The notes below the pieces were generated by a model, which saw nothing but the letters and a program-made list of their open reading frames with translations, did no database searches and was not told where the DNA came from. Of a DNA stretch of 5,662 nucleotides, positions 1-5,662 are shown piece by piece. The stretch comes from JANNHP01 sp031404455 (lineage in GTDB: Bacteria > Planctomycetota > JAJSAM01 > JAJVHW01): positions 1 through 5,662 of the forward strand of contig JANNHP010000183.1 in assembly GCA_031404455.1 (NCBI GenBank), written 5' to 3'. The stretch's first letter is position 1, and the number at the start of each line of letters is the position of its first letter. The position numbers and the translations under genes are program-made.

Positions 1-11
1 GCGAGAAACAT

Positions 12-28
12 ATCCCTCGGCCGGGGAT
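12..28 (-). terminator. Weak hairpin, possible distal terminator of the leftward operon
   Basis: ATCCC at 12-16 pairs with GGGAT at 24-28, and T17-G23 can extend the stem by wobble. Read on the minus strand, the stem is followed by ATGTTTCTC, which has only a short T run. It lies over 300 bases past the last stop codon of the operon, so a role as terminator is a guess. Confidence 0.15.
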
Positions 29-270
29 CGTCAATCGTGGGAATGAGAATCTTTCCTATCGGCCTGAGGAGGAGTCGCAAGTCATTGGAAGGCCAGGAGT
101 TGTGGGCTGTGACGCACGTGCCGCGGAGAGGCGCGTTTCCCCCTTTCTCACTCAAGATCGACTGCTCCGGGCTCTGGAGTGCGGCGGGCGCGGACCTCGG
201 TCGCTGGGATCGTTGGATTGGACAGGAGGGAGCCCTTGCGGGTTCGGTCGCACGCCCTGCCGCAACACTA

Positions 271-288
271 GGTCCCTCCGAGAGGGCC
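271..288 (-). terminator. Hairpin about 50 bases past the DUF3106-like stop codon
   Basis: CCCTC at 274-278 pairs perfectly with GAGGG at 282-286 around a CGA loop, and GG at 271-272 can pair with CC at 287-288 if T273 is bulged out. The hairpin lies 50 bases beyond the stop codon of the last gene of the leftward operon, a plausible place for transcription to end. No U-tract follows on the minus strand, so it is not a canonical intrinsic terminator. It may only be an RNA 3'-end stabilising structure, or chance. Confidence 0.25.
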
Positions 289-337
289 GGAGGTTACATC
301 GCGAAACGGAGAAATCGCGCCCCGGTGAGCGCGGCGG

Positions 338-1357
338 TCAGCGCGGCGGCTGCGGCTCGGGCGGCGCCGGCTCGGGCGCGCGGCGCTCCCGGTTGCGCAG
401 GAGCTCGCGGAGACGGGGCGGCGGGCGCTGGAGCCGCTCGGTGTCGAACGAACTTCGGCCGTAGAGCTCCCGGATCTTCTCCTCGGTCCGCGTGCGCCGG
501 TCGGCGACGGGGAGGTCCTGCGCCTGCTCGTAGACCTGCGCCACCTGCGCGCGCTCGTCGGCACCGAGCTGACCGAGCATGCGCAGCGTGTCCTTGTCCG
601 CGCCGTCGCGCTGCATGAGACCGAAGAGCTGCATCCACCGGACGCGCTTCGCGAGCTCGGCGCTGCGCTCGTCCTGCGGCATGTCGAGCAGCTTGAAGAG
701 CCGGAAGCGCTCGAACTTCTTCACGAACTCCGTCGTTTCGCGCATCCGCCACTCGGCCAGGAGATCCGCGCGGGCGCGGCGCTGCTCGGCGGCGGGGAGC
801 GCCAGGTGGCGCGCGCGATCCTCGGGCGACTGCTCTTCGAGGAGCTTCCTCGTCGCGACGCCGACCGCGACCTCGAAACGCCGCCGCTTCTCCGCGAACG
901 AGAACTGATCGAAGTCCTGGGCGAGGTTGGCGTCCTCGAGCAACTGCTGGCGGCAGTGACGGTGGAACCCGCGGATCGCCTCGGCCCGGACGTACGCGCG
1001 CTCGTCGGGCGTGAGGCTCTGGAGCCGCTCGCTCCCGCCGAGCAGGCGCATGATCTCGTTCACCTCGCGCTGGAGGGTGGCGTGCTTGCTGTGCAGCTTC
1101 TCGAAGTCGCGGCCCGCGAGCTCGCCGAGTCGCTCGGAGCCGATCGCGCGGGCTTTCGCTCGCAGCGCGTCGCGCTGCGCCGGGGTCATCGAGTTGAAGC
1201 GCGCCAGGGCGTCCTTCAGGCGCCGCTTCTCGTCGGCCGGGAGCTGACGGATCCGCTGGATCTCGGCCTCTCGGCCCGCAGGCTCCTGCCCGGTCGCGGC
1301 TCCGATGAGGAGCCCCGTGCCGACGACGAGCGCGCAGAGGAAGCGGAAGAGTCGCAC
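338..1357 (-). CDS. Exported DUF3106-like helical protein, third gene of the sigma operon
   Basis: The product is a 339-residue protein of unknown biochemical function, probably in the periplasm. The GTG start at 1357-1355 is preferred over an ATG at 1519. It follows the anti-sigma stop codon by one base, has GGAGG at 1371-1367 nine bases upstream, and opens directly on a signal peptide. That peptide has basic residues at 2 and 5, a hydrophobic core at about 6-21, and likely cleavage near Gly23-Gln24. There is no lipobox, since Cys8 is too close to the N-terminus. The mature part is charged and predicted helical, with recurring short motifs of the type Leu/Met-Thr/Pro-Pro-x-Glu/Gln-Arg: LPADEKRRL at 39-47, MTPAQRDALR at 57-66, then LTPDERAYVR and LPAAEQRR further on. 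This pattern is typical of DUF3106 proteins. The tail is Pro-rich (APEPAPPEP). Its place behind a sigma/anti-sigma pair suggests a role in sensing or modulating that pathway, which is inference. Confidence 0.8.
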   Translation of the reverse strand: MRLFRFLCALVVGTGLLIGAATGQEPAGREAEIQRIRQLPADEKRRLKDALARFNSMTPAQRDALRAKARAIGSERLGELAGRDFEKLHSKHATLQREVNEIMRLLGGSERLQSLTPDERAYVRAEAIRGFHRHCRQQLLEDANLAQDFDQFSFAEKRRRFEVAVGVATRKLLEEQSPEDRARHLALPAAEQRRARADLLAEWRMRETTEFVKKFERFRLFKLLDMPQDERSAELAKRVRWMQLFGLMQRDGADKDTLRMLGQLGADERAQVAQVYEQAQDLPVADRRTRTEEKIRELYGRSSFDTERLQRPPPRLRELLRNRERRAPEPAPPEPQPPR

Positions 1358-1358
1358 G

Positions 1359-1868
1359 TCAGCCGCCCTCCGCCTCGGAGCCGATCGCGTCGAGCACGTC
1401 GAGATCGTCGGCGAGTTGCGCGAGCTCGGCGGCCTCGGAGTTCTCCAGCGCGTCGAGATTGGAGATGACGGCGAGATCCGCGGCGATCGCTTCTTCCTCG
1501 CGCGCGGTGAGCACCTCACCCTCCGCCGGTCCGCCCGACGAGAGCCAGAATGCCCCGGCCGTGACGCCGACGAGGACGGCCGCCGCCGCCGCCGCGACCC
1601 GCGGGCTGAAGACGACGAGACGTCCGCGCGGCGCGGTCGCGGTGGCGCTCGCGCGGGTGGCGGCGACGACGCGCGCCTCGAACCCGGCGGACGGCGCGAG
1701 TCCCGGCAGTCGCGAGAGGAGATCGCCGGAGGCGCGCAGCAGATCCGCCTCGCGGCGGCAGACGGCGCAGGCGGCGACGTGCGCCGCGACGCGGGCGGCG
1801 TCGGGAGGCGCGCACTCGCCGTCGAGCCAGGCGACCAGGTCTTCCTCGGACAGTTCGTTGCACGTCAT
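1359..1868 (-). CDS. Membrane-anchored zinc-finger anti-sigma factor
   Basis: This 169-residue protein probably holds the sigma factor of the neighbouring gene inactive at the cytoplasmic face of the membrane. The N-terminus has the anti-sigma zinc-finger pattern: Cys3, then His30-x3-Cys34-x2-Cys37, in the context HVAACAVCRREADLLRASG. This matches the ZAS/zf-HC2 fold, which clamps ECF sigma factors. A flexible Ala-rich stretch (about 58-88) leads to a single transmembrane helix at about 91-109 (RVAAAAAAVLVGVTAGAFWL). A short acidic domain of about 58 residues follows, rich in Leu, Asp and Glu, and should lie outside the membrane. No sensor domain of known type is visible there. The start codon overlaps the sigma stop codon in ATGA (1868-1865), so translation is probably coupled. 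GAGG at 1882-1879 is a modest ribosome binding site. Binding to this particular sigma factor is inferred from gene order. Confidence 0.87.
   Translation of the reverse strand: MTCNELSEEDLVAWLDGECAPPDAARVAAHVAACAVCRREADLLRASGDLLSRLPGLAPSAGFEARVVAATRASATATAPRGRLVVFSPRVAAAAAAVLVGVTAGAFWLSSGGPAEGEVLTAREEEAIAADLAVISNLDALENSEAAELAQLADDLDVLDAIGSEAEGG
1367..1371 (-). promoter_or_regulatory. Ribosome binding site that fixes the GTG start
   Basis: GGAGG on the minus strand lies nine bases before the GTG at 1357, inside the last codons of the anti-sigma gene. It is the best Shine-Dalgarno match in the operon. It decides against the upstream in-frame ATG at 1519, whose extra 54 residues would be antisigma-gene codons read in a different frame. 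Confidence 0.7.
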
Positions 1869-2485
1869 GCGTTCGCCGCCTCGCCCCCATTCAGGTAGGG
1901 CTCCAGCTTCTCCTTGATGTTCACTCGCGCCCGCGTGAGCAGGCTCTTCACGGCCATCACCGAGAGGTCCATCGCCGCGGCCACGTCCTCGTACGAGAGT
2001 CCCTCGTACTTGTTGAGCACGATCGCCAGGCGCTGCCGCTCGGGCAGATCGTCCACGATCCGGCGCAGCACGCGTGCAAGTTCGTCCTTCTCCATGCGTT
2101 CGCCGGGCGCCTCGGCCCGCTCGTCCTCGAACTCCGCCTCCGGTTCGCCGCCGTCGCCGCCGGGCATCGCCCCGCTCACCTTGCGACGGGCCTTCTTGCT
2201 CCGAAGGTGGTTCAGGCTCGCGTTCGCGGTGATCCGGTAGATCCAGGTCGAGAACTTCGCGGAGGGCTCGTAGGTCTCCTTCGCCCGGTAGACGCGCAGG
2301 AACACCTCCTGCGCAAGGTCCTCGGCGTCAGCCGCGGAGCCCAGGTACCGGTACGCCAGGCTCACGACCCGGCCCTGGAAACGCCGGACGAGCACCGCGA
2401 ACGCATCCTCGTCGCCGCGCTGGAAACGGATCATCAACTCCGCATCGGCGTCGCGGTCGTCGCGTGGGGCTTGTCCGATGTCCAT
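1865..2485 (-). CDS. ECF-family RNA polymerase sigma factor
   Basis: This 206-residue protein is a sigma-70-family regulator with only regions 2 and 4, the ECF layout. Region 2 spans about 27-98. It includes DAEDLAQEVFLRVYR at 53-67, the core-binding and -10-recognition helices, and FSTWIYRITANASLNHLR at 78-95. A Gly- and Glu-rich linker at about 102-134 separates it from region 4 at about 137-194. There the helix-turn-helix YEGLSYEDVAAAMDLS and the following VKSLLTRARVNIKEKL should read the -35 element. The length is usual for the family, slightly enlarged by the linker. The ATG at 2485 is supported by GGAAGGG at 2496-2490. It is the first gene of a three-gene leftward operon and overlaps the anti-sigma gene by four bases. 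I could not recognise an ECF-type autoregulatory promoter upstream, where the DNA is occupied by palindromic repeats. Confidence 0.93.
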   Translation of the reverse strand: MDIGQAPRDDRDADAELMIRFQRGDEDAFAVLVRRFQGRVVSLAYRYLGSAADAEDLAQEVFLRVYRAKETYEPSAKFSTWIYRITANASLNHLRSKKARRKVSGAMPGGDGGEPEAEFEDERAEAPGERMEKDELARVLRRIVDDLPERQRLAIVLNKYEGLSYEDVAAAMDLSVMAVKSLLTRARVNIKEKLEPYLNGGEAANA

Positions 2486-2524
2486 GCAACCCTTCCGGGC
2501 GGAGCGAGTTTCGCGACCCGGGCC

Positions 2525-2559
2525 GGGACGGTCCTCAATAAGTCAACGATGGCCCGGTC
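2525..2559. repeat. Degenerate REP-like repeat unit, copy 1
   Basis: GGGACGGTCCTC at 2525-2536 is identical to 2561-2572, and AAGTCAACGA at 2540-2549 is identical to 2585-2594. The right arm, which should mirror the left one, is only loosely recognisable (GATGGCCCGGTC). This is therefore an older or partial copy lying in direct orientation beside the intact copy. Confidence 0.7.
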
Positions 2560-2605
2560 GGGGACGGTCCTCGAGAAGTATCGAAAGTCAACGAGGACCG
2601 TCCCC
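2560..2605. repeat. REP-like palindromic element with perfect 14-bp stem, copy 2
   Basis: GGGGACGGTCCTC at 2560-2572 is the exact reverse complement of GAGGACCGTCCCC at 2593-2605. G2573-C2592 adds one more pair. The loop holds AAGTATCGAAAGTCAA. Each arm also contains a smaller dyad (GGAC/GTCC). Short GC-rich palindromes of this design, next to degenerate copies, resemble REP elements mobilised by RAYT (IS200/IS605-like) transposases. No transposase gene is in the window, so family membership is inference. The structure sits between two divergent genes and could also act as a transcription barrier between them. Confidence 0.75.
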
Positions 2606-2619
2606 AACTCGCCGCGGAA

Positions 2620-2650
2620 GTGACTTTTTCGGCACGCTCCGCACTACGAT
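2620..2650 (+). promoter_or_regulatory. Possible promoter of the rightward membrane-protein gene
   Basis: GTGACT at 2620-2625 matches four of six bases of TTGACA, and TACGAT at 2645-2650 matches four of six of TATAAT, spaced 19 bases apart, which is slightly long. Transcription would start near 2657, only a few bases before the ATG at 2661. That fits the absence of any Shine-Dalgarno sequence there and would make the mRNA nearly leaderless. Matches of this quality occur by chance, so the call is tentative. Confidence 0.3.
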
Positions 2651-2660
2651 CTGCGCCGCG

Positions 2661-5600
2661 ATGCGGCGGGGGCTTGCCTACTTCCTGTTCCTCCTCTCCG
2701 GGGCGACTGCGCTCTGTTACGAGGTCGCATGGACTCGGCACCTCGTGCTGGTGTTCGGGAGCACCACTCGCGCCGTCGCGCTGATCCTCGCCGCCTACAT
2801 GCTCGGCTTGGCGCTCGGCTCCGACGCCGGCGGGCGCCTCGCGGACCGCGTGAAGCGTCCGGCGATCGTGTACGCGATCGCCGAGGGACTCATCGGACTC
2901 TACGCATTCGCGTTCCCGTGGATGGTCGGAGCGGCGCGCGGCGTGTACCTCGGACTCGGGACAGCGGCGACCCCCGTGCTCTTCCTCGGCGCCTTCCTCC
3001 TTCTCCTCGTTCCGACGTTCCTGATGGGCGCCACGCTGCCGCTCCTCGTGCGGGCCACGGTCGATGACCCCGGCGAGACGGGCGGAGTCGTCGGCCGCCT
3101 CTACGGCGTCAACATCCTCGGAGCGGTCCTCGGGACGTCGCTGACCGGGTTCTGGCTGATGGAGGCCGCCGGCGTGATGGGGGCGACGCGCTGGGCGGCC
3201 GGCGTCAACGTCGCCATCGCGGCGATCGGCTTCGTCGCGTTCCGAGGCTCGAGCGCATCAGGCTGGGGGGTGAGGACGTCCGGCGCAGCAGGACGGACGA
3301 ACGGGACCGGTCCCGTGTCGCGTTTCGCGACGAGGGACCCCGACTCGCCGGGGGCGAGTCGGGGAGGTCCCCGGGCGCACCTCCCGCCCCTGCCGGCAGA
3401 CCTCGTCGGCCTTTCCGGGGCACCAGGCTCGGGGTCTGACCCCGGTGGCATCGAGACCGGGGACTTCCAGCCCAACGCGCCGGCGAACCCGACGACCCGC
3501 GCGGCGCTCGTGTCGGTGTTCGCCGCCGGGCTCGTCGGACTCGCGGCCGAGGTGCTGTGGACGCGCCTGCTCACGTTCACGCTCCAGGGGTTCACGTACA
3601 CGTTCAGCGCGATGCTGGCGACGTTCCTCCTCGGGCTCGCACTCGGCGGGTTCGCGTTCGGGAGGATCGCGGCGCGGACGCCGGACCCCGTCCGCGTCCT
3701 CGTCCGTCTGCACGTCGCCGTCGGTGTTCTCGCAGCGGCGGTGCTCCTAGCGCTCTCGTACCACCACCCGCTCAGCTCGCGGCTCTGGGACGTCGCGGGC
3801 GCGATCGCCGGCCGCACGGGAGACGTCCGCGCGAGGCACATCGTGCAACTCGTGCTCTCCTCCGCCGTGATCCTCCTGCCGCCCGCATTCCTGATGGGCG
3901 GCGTCTTCCCGCTCGCCGCGGCCGCCTACCGCCGCGGGCTCGGCGACCTCGGCGCGCGCGTCGGGCGCCTCTACGCGATCAACACGGTGGGCGCGGTGAC
4001 GGGATCGCTGCTCGCGGGATTCGTGATGGCGCCGCTCGCCGGCCTCACGTGGGGCGCGGCGTGGGTCGCGTTCCTCTCGATCGCCGCGGCCGTCGCGGTC
4101 GTCGCGGCGGGCGGCGGCACGTCGCCGCGGCGATGGGGCACGCCGGCGCTCGGCGCGCTGGCCGTCGCGGCGCTCGTCGCGCTCGCGCGGCCCGACACGC
4201 CGTACCTGATGCGCTCGCACGTGTTCGCCGGCGAGAAGGCGCGCGAGAACCGTCTCGTCGAGACGAGGAGCGGCGCCGTCTGCCAGGTCTCCGTCGTCGA
4301 GAACGAACGCGAGCGCTACCGGCTCCTCTACACGGACGAGTTCGAGGCGGCGGGCACCAAGCCCGAGTACCGCTACATGCGCCTGCTCGCGCACCTCCCG
4401 ATCGCCCTCGCCGCCGACCCGTCGCGCGTGCTCGTGATCTGCTTCGGCACGGGCACGACCACCGGTTCCGTCAGCACCCACTCCGCGGTGAAGCGCCTCG
4501 ACGTCGTCGAGATCAGCCCGGAGGTCCTCGACGTCGCCGACCAGTTCCACGCGGTGAACCGCGACGCGCTCCGCGGCGCCGGACGCAAGGACCTCGACGT
4601 CGCCGTCCACGTGGACGACGGCCGCAGCTTCGTGCAGCGCTCGCAGGAGACGTGGGGCGTCATCACGCTCGAGCCGCTCATGCCGTACACGCCCGCGGCG
4701 ATCCACCTCTACACCGAGGACTTCTACAGGGAGTGCGCGCCGCGTCTCGCGCCGGGCGGCGTGATGTGCCAGTGGATCCCGCTGCAGGGCATGAGCGGCG
4801 ACGACTTCAAGCGGCTCGTCGCGGCGTTCGTCGCCGTGTTCCCGGACAGCGCGTGCTTCTTCGTCGACGGCGCGGTCGCTCTGATCGGCGGCAACCAGCC
4901 GTTCGCGATGCCGTACGCGCGCGTCGCCCTGCGCCTCTCCGATCCTGTGGCGAAGGAGGACCTCGCGGACGTGGGGTTCGACGACCCGGTCCGCGCGCTC
5001 GCGACGTTTGTCGCGGGCGGCGAGGTCCTGCTGAAGTTCGCGGCCGACGTTCCGCCCGTCACCGACGAGTTCCCGGTCCTCGAGTTCCACCCGCTCGCGC
5101 CGCGTGTACTCACGACGCATCTCTGGGAAAACGTTCAGGCGATGCAGCGGCTGCGCGAGTCGTACACGCGGCTTCCGGTCGATCTGACGGGCGTCGCCGC
5201 GTCCGATGACATCGAGGCGGGTCTCGATCTTGCGCTTCGCGCAGGGCGGCGCCTCTTGAACGGCGCGGTCGCCGTGGAAGCGGGCAACTTCCGCGCTGCC
5301 CAGGGCAAGCGCGAGGACGCGAGCGCGGCGGTGCAGATCGCGCGCGCTGAGCTCCAAGCGGCGGTGAGCATCGACACGGCGAACGCGAATGCGCGGCGGG
5401 CGTACGAGCAGATCGAACGAGAGTGGGCGACCGGCCTTGGCGTGAGCGCCCTGCGCGCCAACGACTTCTCGGCGGCGGAGCGGCACTTCCGGCGCGCGCT
5501 CGAGTTCCGCGCGGCGCGGCTGGCGGACGTCGCCTGGACGCGGCTCGCCGAGACGCTCTCGCGCGCGGAGAGGTTCGAGGACGCGCTCGCCGCCGCGACC

Positions 5601-5662
5601 GAGGCGACGCGCCTCTACCCGCGCGGGATCGACGCCCTCGCCGAGCGCGCCTACGCGCGCGC
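2661..5662 (+). CDS. Fused membrane protein / spermidine-synthase-like protein with TPRs (3' end missing)
   Basis: The frame is open from ATG 2661 to the window edge (1000 codons, no stop), so the C-terminus is missing. Two homologous membrane halves come first. Half 1 (about 5-194) has six predicted helices; half 2 (about 282-508) has six or seven. They share E-V-x-W-T-R (21-26; 297-302), F-L-M-G (120-123; 410-413) and L-Y-x-[VI]-N-x-x-G-A-V (from 147; from 437). An 85-residue Gly/Pro/Ser/Arg linker (196-280) joins them. Residues about 515-735 form a spermidine-synthase-like Rossmann domain: FGTGTTTGS at 595-603 for SAM, VVEIS with acidic Glu617, and DDGRSF at 652-657. A TDEFPVLEF motif at 801-809 closes this part, as in other fused members. 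TPR-like helices follow (about 926-994). The catalytic loop reads ITLEPLMPYTP, without the Asp pair of real spermidine synthases, so the substrate is unknown. No in-frame ATG or GTG lies upstream nearby, and no Shine-Dalgarno sequence is visible. The gene is divergent from the sigma operon. Confidence 0.88.
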   Translation, partial: MRRGLAYFLFLLSGATALCYEVAWTRHLVLVFGSTTRAVALILAAYMLGLALGSDAGGRLADRVKRPAIVYAIAEGLIGLYAFAFPWMVGAARGVYLGLGTAATPVLFLGAFLLLLVPTFLMGATLPLLVRATVDDPGETGGVVGRLYGVNILGAVLGTSLTGFWLMEAAGVMGATRWAAGVNVAIAAIGFVAFRGSSASGWGVRTSGAAGRTNGTGPVSRFATRDPDSPGASRGGPRAHLPPLPADLVGLSGAPGSGSDPGGIETGDFQPNAPANPTTRAALVSVFAAGLVGLAAEVLWTRLLTFTLQGFTYTFSAMLATFLLGLALGGFAFGRIAARTPDPVRVLVRLHVAVGVLAAAVLLALSYHHPLSSRLWDVAGAIAGRTGDVRARHIVQLVLSSAVILLPPAFLMGGVFPLAAAAYRRGLGDLGARVGRLYAINTVGAVTGSLLAGFVMAPLAGLTWGAAWVAFLSIAAAVAVVAAGGGTSPRRWGTPALGALAVAALVALARPDTPYLMRSHVFAGEKARENRLVETRSGAVCQVSVVENERERYRLLYTDEFEAAGTKPEYRYMRLLAHLPIALAADPSRVLVICFGTGTTTGSVSTHSAVKRLDVVEISPEVLDVADQFHAVNRDALRGAGRKDLDVAVHVDDGRSFVQRSQETWGVITLEPLMPYTPAAIHLYTEDFYRECAPRLAPGGVMCQWIPLQGMSGDDFKRLVAAFVAVFPDSACFFVDGAVALIGGNQPFAMPYARVALRLSDPVAKEDLADVGFDDPVRALATFVAGGEVLLKFAADVPPVTDEFPVLEFHPLAPRVLTTHLWENVQAMQRLRESYTRLPVDLTGVAASDDIEAGLDLALRAGRRLLNGAVAVEAGNFRAAQGKREDASAAVQIARAELQAAVSIDTANANARRAYEQIEREWATGLGVSALRANDFSAAERHFRRALEFRAARLADVAWTRLAETLSRAERFEDALAAATEATRLYPRGIDALAERAYAR
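3301..3331. repeat. Two adjacent palindromes inside the linker coding region
   Basis: ACGGGACCGGTCCCGT at 3301-3316 is a perfect 16-base palindrome. It is followed directly by GTCGCG-TTT-CGCGAC at 3317-3331, a six-base-pair stem with a three-base loop. They encode linker residues from about 214 to 224, which have no recognisable fold. Confidence 0.7.
3334..3371. repeat. Strong REP-like hairpin inside the linker coding region
   Basis: CCCCGACTCGCC at 3338-3349 pairs perfectly with GGCGAGTCGGGG at 3353-3364 around a GGG loop. GGGA at 3334-3337 pairs with TCCC at 3368-3371 across a three-base bulge. The left arm region 3338-3353 matches 2602-2617 of the intergenic repeat region at 14 of 16 bases, which links the two sites to one repeat family. 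Confidence 0.7.
3430..3444. repeat. GGGGTCTGACCCC palindrome inside the linker coding region
   Basis: CGGGGTC at 3430-3436 and GACCCCG at 3438-3444 form a perfect dyad around a single T. The core GGGGTCTGACCCC is of the kind seen in dispersed REP-like bacterial repeats; that comparison is from memory and was not searched. It lies near the right end of the low-complexity linker, about 75 bases before the second membrane half begins. Confidence 0.6.

Larger units (their letters stand above)
1..337. other. Non-coding stretch downstream of the sigma operon
   Basis: I see no convincing gene here on either strand. Frames that stay open across it continue antisense into the DUF3106-like gene and have Arg/Ala/Gly-rich composition typical of GC-rich shadow frames. 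The first 120 bases are less GC-rich than the rest of the window, as expected for intergenic DNA. An AGGAGGAG purine run at about 67-74 resembles a Shine-Dalgarno site, but no ATG or GTG follows at a suitable distance and the frame behind it has no recognisable protein. Two weak hairpins are present, at 12-28 and 271-288. I looked for tRNA and common riboswitch cores and saw none. Confidence 0.6.

Noticed and set aside
236..262. GGTTCGGTCG stretch resembling a tRNA T-arm
   Set aside because: No matching acceptor, D or anticodon arms can be placed around it.
300..319. CGCGA/TCGCG inverted repeat just beyond the end of the DUF3106-like gene
   Set aside because: The stem is only five base pairs with a ten-base loop and no T-tract, so it is not distinguishable from chance in GC-rich DNA.
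37..618. Plus-strand frame starting at ATG 37
   Set aside because: More than half of it is antisense to the DUF3106-like gene, the product is low-complexity Ala/Arg, and no ribosome binding site precedes the ATG.
1358..1519. Upstream ATG (1519) as the start of the DUF3106-like gene
   Set aside because: The added 54 residues are read from within the anti-sigma gene and are Arg/Ser/Pro-rich. The GTG at 1357 has a good ribosome binding site and begins directly with a signal peptide.
2540..2591. Two TTGACTT sequences on the minus strand (2546-2540 and 2591-2585) as -35 elements for the sigma operon
   Set aside because: They are part of the repeat unit, and no acceptable -10 element follows either of them at 16-19 bases.
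3557..5209. Long plus-strand open frame of 550 codons in another frame
   Set aside because: Its product is dominated by Arg, Pro and Ala with no recognisable domain, and it overlaps the well-supported frame from 2661.
3747..5486. Very long open frame of 579 codons on the minus strand
   Set aside because: It lies antisense to the fused membrane protein. Its product is Arg/Ala/Glu/His-rich with no domain pattern, as expected from codon bias in GC-rich DNA, whereas the plus-strand frame has clear family motifs throughout.

Overview
This is a very GC-rich bacterial window with strong G/C preference at third codon positions. It holds two divergent transcription units separated by a 175-base intergenic region. 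A lipid-bilayer-anchored zinc-finger anti-sigma factor and a protein with a signal peptide suggest an organism with an extracytoplasmic compartment. The gene set would suit an Acidobacteriota, Planctomycetota, Myxococcota or similar GC-rich lineage, but the sequence does not let me choose between them.

Left part, minus strand (2485 down to 338): a compact three-gene operon read right to left. It encodes an ECF-type RNA polymerase sigma factor (2485-1865), its probable membrane-anchored zinc-finger anti-sigma factor (1868-1359, ATGA overlap with the sigma gene), and an exported helical protein with DUF3106-like repeats (1357-338, GTG start one base after the anti-sigma stop). The tight coupling suggests one regulatory module: a sigma factor, its membrane-bound inhibitor, and an extracytoplasmic partner of unknown role. 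Positions 1-337, downstream of this operon, hold no gene I can support, only two weak hairpins.

Centre (2486-2660): the divergent intergenic region is largely filled by REP-like palindromic repeats. There is a degenerate copy at 2525-2559 and a perfect 14-bp stem spanning 2560-2605. A possible promoter for the rightward gene lies just beyond them.

Right part, plus strand (2661 to beyond 5662): one large gene, open for 1000 codons and cut off by the window edge. It encodes a polytopic membrane protein made of two homologous multi-helix halves, then a spermidine-synthase-like SAM-binding domain, then TPR-like helices. The two membrane halves are joined by an 85-residue low-complexity linker whose DNA is packed with palindromes. 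One linker segment matches the intergenic repeats at 14 of 16 bases, so the linker looks like mobile-repeat DNA captured in frame. The catalytic loop of the synthase domain lacks the Asp residues of true spermidine synthases, so polyamine synthesis should not be assumed.
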